In this document: piece after piece, positions 8,819-11,968 of the stretch
How the letters are laid out: every line of letters begins with the position of its first letter
Position numbering within the stretch: the first letter of the stretch is position 1
Origin: JBAXTE01 sp964653595
GTDB lineage: Bacteria; Bacteroidota; Bacteroidia; Bacteroidales; WCHB1-69
Assembly (NCBI GenBank): GCA_964653595.1
Contig: CAZZHH010000081.1
Coordinates: 1-11,968, forward strand
Direction of reading: 5' to 3'
Length of the DNA: 11,968 nucleotides
Made by a program: the position numbers and the translations under genes
Notes under the pieces: generated by a model
Seen by the model: the letters and a program-made list of their open reading frames with translations, nothing else
Databases searched by the model: none
Told to the model about the DNA's origin: nothing

Positions 8819-9559
8819 ATGTCGTATATAGAAATAAAAGGCAACATATTTAATTCAAAAGCAATGGCAATTGTAAATACTGTCAATTGTGTTGGTGCAA
8901 TGGGAAAAGGGATAGCATTAGAATTTAAATTGCGTTTTCCTGAAATGTTTAAAGAATATCAAAAAATTTGTTTTCAAAAACAATTAAGTCCTGGGCAAAT
9001 TCTTCCATATAGGAAATCTTCACCTTGGATTTTAAATTTTGCTATAAAGGACAATTGGAAATATCCTTCAAAAGAAGAATGGATTGAAGAAACATTAATT
9101 AAATTTAAAAACACGTATAAAAAATTAGGAATAAAATCAGTTGCATTTCCATGGATGGGAGCAATGAACGGAGGGATACCAATTGAGATTATTAAGAGTA
9201 TTATGCGAAAACACCTACAAAACATAGAGGATATTGATATAGAAGTATATGAATTTGATATTTTAGCAACTGACCCTTTATTCGAAAAACTAAAAACGAT
9301 TTTAGAATTTTCAACAAAAGAACTTTCAGAAACTTCTAATATTCAAACCAGATTTTGGATTAAAATCATAGAACTCGTTAAAAGCAAAAAGGTTAATAGT
9401 TTGTATGAATTATGCCACTATAAAATAAATGAGAAAAGAGTGATAGGTAAAACAAATATTGAAAGATTGTATTATTTTTTAACGAAAACAAAGATTGGAG
9501 ATACCAGCGCACACAGCCAAGCACAATTGCAATTCCCACAATCCGATGCACAAACCTAA
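8819..9559 (+). CDS. DarG-like macrodomain protein (DNA ADP-ribosylglycohydrolase antitoxin)
   Basis: Residues 1-~155 form a macrodomain of the DarG/ALC1-like type: IKGNIF (6-11), the ADP-ribose-binding loop NTVNCVGAMGKGIA (20-33), FAIKDNWKYPS (74-84) and PWMGAMNGGIP (111-121). Lys77 in the FAIKDNW motif aligns with the catalytic Lys that I recall from DarG ('FPTKRHW'). DarG removes ADP-ribose from thymidine and so reverses DarT. The gene begins 4 nt after the DarT-fusion stop, with AAAGAG just upstream of the ATG. At 246 residues it is shorter than the usual DarG (~350), whose C-terminal domain binds and blocks DarT. Here only ~65 helical residues (~160-226, ending ERLYYFLTK) follow the macrodomain, and the last ~15 residues are encoded by the stem-loop repeat, with the stop inside its loop. 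The C-terminus may therefore be truncated or extended by the repeat. Macrodomain call very sure. Antitoxin role inferred from family and position. Confidence 0.9.
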   Translation: MSYIEIKGNIFNSKAMAIVNTVNCVGAMGKGIALEFKLRFPEMFKEYQKICFQKQLSPGQILPYRKSSPWILNFAIKDNWKYPSKEEWIEETLIKFKNTYKKLGIKSVAFPWMGAMNGGIPIEIIKSIMRKHLQNIEDIDIEVYEFDILATDPLFEKLKTILEFSTKELSETSNIQTRFWIKIIELVKSKKVNSLYELCHYKINEKRVIGKTNIERLYYFLTKTKIGDTSAHSQAQLQFPQSDAQT

Positions 9560-9576
9560 AATTGCAATAGAGCTTG
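9518..9576 (+). repeat. two-tier stem-loop repeat, copy 2
   Basis: The outer stem CAAGC (9518-9522) pairs with GCTTG (9572-9576). The internal loop is ACA (9523-9525) opposite AGA (9569-9571). The inner stem is ATTGCAAT (9526-9533) with ATTGCAAT (9561-9568), and the loop is 27 nt. Compared with copy 1 at 134-201, the stems have changed (TTTGCAAA to ATTGCAAT, ACAGC to CAAGC) but stay paired, and the internal loop is identical. The macrodomain reading frame ends inside this loop. A further hairpin, TGTCTG (9575-9580) with CAGACA (9593-9598), overlaps the outer stem and could compete with it. Confidence 0.65.
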
Positions 9577-9652
9577 TCTGTCCAAACGCACGCAGACAGA
9601 GAAACAGTAGCAAATTGAAAGAAAAATGACAGGAAACAATGAACACCAGGCG

Positions 9653-9792
9653 GTAACACGCGGTATAGTTAATTACCGGTGCAGTGCGTATTCGAGCGGC
9701 ACAGCTCGTATCAAAAGTAGTTGTAACTTGATAGGAAAGTGCTTCGAAATCGGCAACTAACCATACCGCCATCCGTTACAGGCAAGCGTAAA
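9653..9792. repeat. imperfect long palindrome with attC-like shape
   Basis: The left arm GTAAC (9653-9657), GCGGTAT (9660-9666), GTTA (9668-9671) pairs with the right arm TAAC (9758-9761), ATACCGC (9763-9769), GTTAC (9775-9779), leaving small bulges of unequal size. Inside are a hairpin CGAGC (9693-9697)/GCTCG (9704-9708) and a pairing TAGTTG (9718-9723)/CAACTA (9754-9759). The element is GC-richer than the flanking genes. Its right end (9774-9792) recurs at 39-57. Asymmetrically bulged arms ending in GTTAC resemble integron attC sites in shape, but GTTACAG does not fit the attC core GTTRRRY, so a phylum-specific dispersed palindrome is as likely. The whole 9560-9849 interval has no convincing gene. 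Confidence 0.6.
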
Positions 9793-9849
9793 GGACGACA
9801 CCGCAAGACAGAAACCGACATTAAAAATATAAAGACGAGATAAAGAGAA

Positions 9850-11007
9850 ATGGCAAACAGTGACTTGACAAAAGCTAAGAATGCGAAAAATGATGAGTTT
9901 TATACTCAATACATTGACATACAAAAGGAAGTAACGGCTTACTTAGAATATAATTCTGATGTATTTCGTGGTAAAACTATCCTATTGCCTTGTGATGACC
10001 CTGAATGGAGCAACTTTACAAAATTCTTTGCCCAAAATTTTGAACGTTTCGGAATTAAAAAATTAATAAGCACAAGCTACGCACCAGACAGCAAAAAGTA
10101 TAAAAGCAATTATCAGCCGACACTCTTTGAAGTGAATGACCCACAATATGATGTATATAAAACTGTGAAAAATGGAAAAATATTCACCTTAACGAGAGAC
10201 AAATCAGGTGACGGCAAAATTGATGTAAATGACTTGGAATGGAGTTATTTGAGTGGTGATGGAGATTTTAGAAGCGATGAGATAAAAAAAATAAGGAACG
10301 AAGCAGACATAATTATAACAAACCCACCTTTTTCCCTATTTCGTGAATTTTTAGCTTGGATTGTTGAAGCTGATAAGCAATTTCTGATTATCGGTAATAT
10401 GAACGCTATAACATATAAAGAAGTGTTCCCACTTATAAAATCAAATAAATTGTGGCTTGGGCCAACAATTACAAGTGGTGACAGAGAATTTCAAGTGCCT
10501 GACGAATATCCCGTAACTGCATCTGGTTGGCGCATTGATGAAAATGGCAACAAATTTCTGAGAATTAAAGGTGTAAGATGGTTTACAAATATTGACCACG
10601 GAAGACGACACCAATCCTTACCGCTTATGACAATGGCTGATAATTTTAAGTTCAGTAAACACAAGGAAGTCAAAGGCAGAGATTCTTTCGAGAAATATCA
10701 AAATTATAATGCGATTGAAATACCATTTACGGATTCTATTCCAAGTGATTACACGGGTATTATGGGTGTTCCAATTAGCTTTTTAGACAAATACTCACCT
10801 GAACAATTTGAAATTGTAGGGATGTGTGAAAATGAAGATTTATACGGTTTAAAAACAAAAGTTTATACAACTGCTGAGTGCAAACAAGCATATTTAAACA
10901 AGTTTGGCAAAAAAGGAACTTATGACCTAAACGCAAGCGGTGTAGTTTTACGTGATGGAATATTAGAGAAAGTTTACCAAAGAGTTCTCATAAAACACAA
11001 GAAATAA
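9850..11007 (+). CDS. M.EcoRI-family adenine-specific DNA methyltransferase
   Basis: The 385-residue protein matches the EcoRI modification methylase family, which transfers a methyl group from S-adenosylmethionine to adenine N6 in a DNA recognition site. Family landmarks are NAKNDEFYTQ (11-20), LLPCDDPEWSNF (45-56), GDGDFRSDE (136-144), the catalytic TNPPFSLFREF (157-167), IGNMNAITYKE (171-181) and the LWLGP segment (201-205). M.EcoRI itself is ~325 residues, so this one is longer, with extra sequence between DPQYDVY and GDFRSDE (~98-135). That part contains DKSGDGKIDVNDLE (117-130), which looks like an EF-hand/dockerin calcium loop. The start is supported by AAAGAG upstream of the ATG and the conserved N-terminus. 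A DUF262 gene follows after 3 nt, so the pair is probably one transcription unit. It may be the modification half of a restriction system. The recognition sequence cannot be read from here. Confidence 0.92.
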   Translation: MANSDLTKAKNAKNDEFYTQYIDIQKEVTAYLEYNSDVFRGKTILLPCDDPEWSNFTKFFAQNFERFGIKKLISTSYAPDSKKYKSNYQPTLFEVNDPQYDVYKTVKNGKIFTLTRDKSGDGKIDVNDLEWSYLSGDGDFRSDEIKKIRNEADIIITNPPFSLFREFLAWIVEADKQFLIIGNMNAITYKEVFPLIKSNKLWLGPTITSGDREFQVPDEYPVTASGWRIDENGNKFLRIKGVRWFTNIDHGRRHQSLPLMTMADNFKFSKHKEVKGRDSFEKYQNYNAIEIPFTDSIPSDYTGIMGVPISFLDKYSPEQFEIVGMCENEDLYGLKTKVYTTAECKQAYLNKFGKKGTYDLNASGVVLRDGILEKVYQRVLIKHKK

Positions 11008-11010
11008 GTA

Positions 11011-11968
11011 ATGAAAACAACACTTAGAACGGATATAACAGTTAAAGCAATTTGCGAAGGCTTTGTTTATAATGAACTTGAAGGAAAAGGACTTTTTGGT
11101 TTATCAGGTAAACTGACAATTCAGCCAGAATATCAGCGTAATTACATTTATGCAGACGGCAAAAGAGATGTTGCAGTAATTGAAAGCATTTTAAAAGGTT
11201 ATCCATTAGGACTAATCTATTTCAATACTGTCAGTGCCGACAAATTTGAAGTTTTAGACGGACAACAACGTATTACAAGTTTCGGCAGGTTCGTAACGAA
11301 CAAATTTGCAATCAAAGACGAGAACGGAATGGAGCAATATTTTAGTGGTATTGCTAAAGACAAGCAAGAAATAATATTGAATACCAAACTTTTAATTTAC
11401 GAGTGTGAAGGAACTGAAAGTGAGATTAAAGAATGGTTTAGAACAATAAACATTGCAGGAGTTCCACTCAACAATCAAGAATTACTAAATGCAGTTTATT
11501 CTGGACCTTTCGTAACACTTGGAAAGGAAGAATTTAGCAACACTCAAAACGCTAATATTCAAAAATGGAGTGCTTACGTTTCAGGAAGTGCAAACAGACA
11601 AGAGTTTTTAGAAAGAGCACTTGACTGGGTAAGCAAAGGAAACATTGGCGACTATATGAGCAAACACCGTTTTGACACAAACATAAACGAGTTAAAGACT
11701 TATTTTAACAGCGTTATTGACTGGGTTTCAACTGTATTTACAGACGTTGAAAGTGAAATGCGTGGACTTGAATGGGGACGACTTTATGAAACCTACAAGA
11801 AGCAACCATACAGCCCTCAAAAAGTTTCTGAACAAGTCAAATCACTTTATTCCGACCCTTATGTGAAAAATCGCAAAGGGATTTTTGAGTATATACTTGG
11901 CGGTTCAACAGATACAAAACTTTTAGAAGTTCGGGTTTTTGACGAAGCGACAAAAAAATCTGTTTATG
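11011..11968 (+). CDS. DUF262 (GmrSD/DndB-like) protein, 3' end outside the window
   Basis: An open frame from the ATG at 11011 runs to the window end (319 codons, no stop). The N-terminal half shows the DUF262 fold of ParB-like/GmrS-type nucleotidases: IQPEYQRNYIY (37-47), ESILKGYPLGLIYF (58-71) and the signature VLDGQQRITSF (81-91), followed by EWFRTINIAGVPLNNQEL. DUF262 proteins act in restriction of modified DNA (GmrSD type IV) and in other defence systems. The DGQQR motif is linked to NTP hydrolysis. Many relatives carry a C-terminal HNH nuclease. The visible end (EVRVFDEATKKSVY) is what I would expect just before such a domain, but the HNH itself is not in view. It starts 3 nt after the methyltransferase stop, so a shared restriction-modification role is likely but inferred. 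Confidence 0.88.
   Translation, partial: MKTTLRTDITVKAICEGFVYNELEGKGLFGLSGKLTIQPEYQRNYIYADGKRDVAVIESILKGYPLGLIYFNTVSADKFEVLDGQQRITSFGRFVTNKFAIKDENGMEQYFSGIAKDKQEIILNTKLLIYECEGTESEIKEWFRTINIAGVPLNNQELLNAVYSGPFVTLGKEEFSNTQNANIQKWSAYVSGSANRQEFLERALDWVSKGNIGDYMSKHRFDTNINELKTYFNSVIDWVSTVFTDVESEMRGLEWGRLYETYKKQPYSPQKVSEQVKSLYSDPYVKNRKGIFEYILGGSTDTKLLEVRVFDEATKKSVY

Noticed and set aside
9393..9772. Two minus-strand frames over the 3' end of the macrodomain gene and the intergenic repeats
   Set aside because: They cross the stem-loop and palindrome, are Cys/Phe/Leu-rich with no family resemblance, and conflict with the repeat structure.
9653..9792. Calling the palindrome a true integron attC site
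   Set aside because: The core GTTACAG does not fit GTTRRRY, and no integrase is present in the window. It is kept only as an attC-like shape.

Overview
The window is AT-rich, densely coded on the + strand, and looks like an accessory (defence-island) stretch of a Bacteroidota chromosome. The reasons are A/T-biased codon use, weak or absent Shine-Dalgarno signals, short intergenic spacing inside operons, and GC-richer structured intergenic repeats of a kind common in that phylum. The phylum call is inference. No tRNA, rRNA, CRISPR array or transposase was seen.

Layout. (1) 1-260 has no gene. It carries the right-hand part of a repeat element and a large two-tier stem-loop ending in eight T's. 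(2) 261-9559 is a tight three-gene operon. The first gene encodes a 1145-residue protein with a C-terminal superfamily 1 (UPF1/DNA2-like) helicase. The second encodes a giant 1707-residue protein: a winged-helix-like N-terminus, a very long array of Trp-x-Trp repeats, a DarT-type DNA ADP-ribosyltransferase domain, a beta-rich linker and a C-terminal HD-type metal phosphohydrolase. The third encodes a macrodomain protein resembling DarG, the antitoxin that removes ADP-ribose from DNA. The genes overlap by 8 nt and are then separated by 4 nt. (3) 9560-9849 is a non-coding stretch with a second copy of the stem-loop, whose stems have covaried with copy 1, and a ~127-nt imperfect palindrome that resembles an integron attC site in shape. 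(4) 9850-11968 holds an M.EcoRI-family adenine methyltransferase and, 3 nt later, a DUF262 (GmrSD/DndB-like) protein that runs off the window. Together these look like a second, restriction-modification-type module.

Interpretation. The central operon reads as a composite DarTG-like system in which the ADP-ribosyltransferase toxin is one domain of a large repeat-scaffolded protein that also carries an HD hydrolase, and a helicase is encoded upstream. A plausible reading is anti-phage defence: the helicase and Trp-repeat scaffold sense or engage nucleic acid or a phage product, the DarT domain modifies DNA, the HD domain may process nucleotides or the ADP-ribosyl adduct, and the macrodomain protein protects self DNA. 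DarTG itself is an established anti-phage toxin-antitoxin system. The helicase-(WxW-DarT-HD)-macrodomain combination is the part I do not recognise as described.

The operon is bounded on both sides by related structured repeats, which suggests it moved as a cassette.
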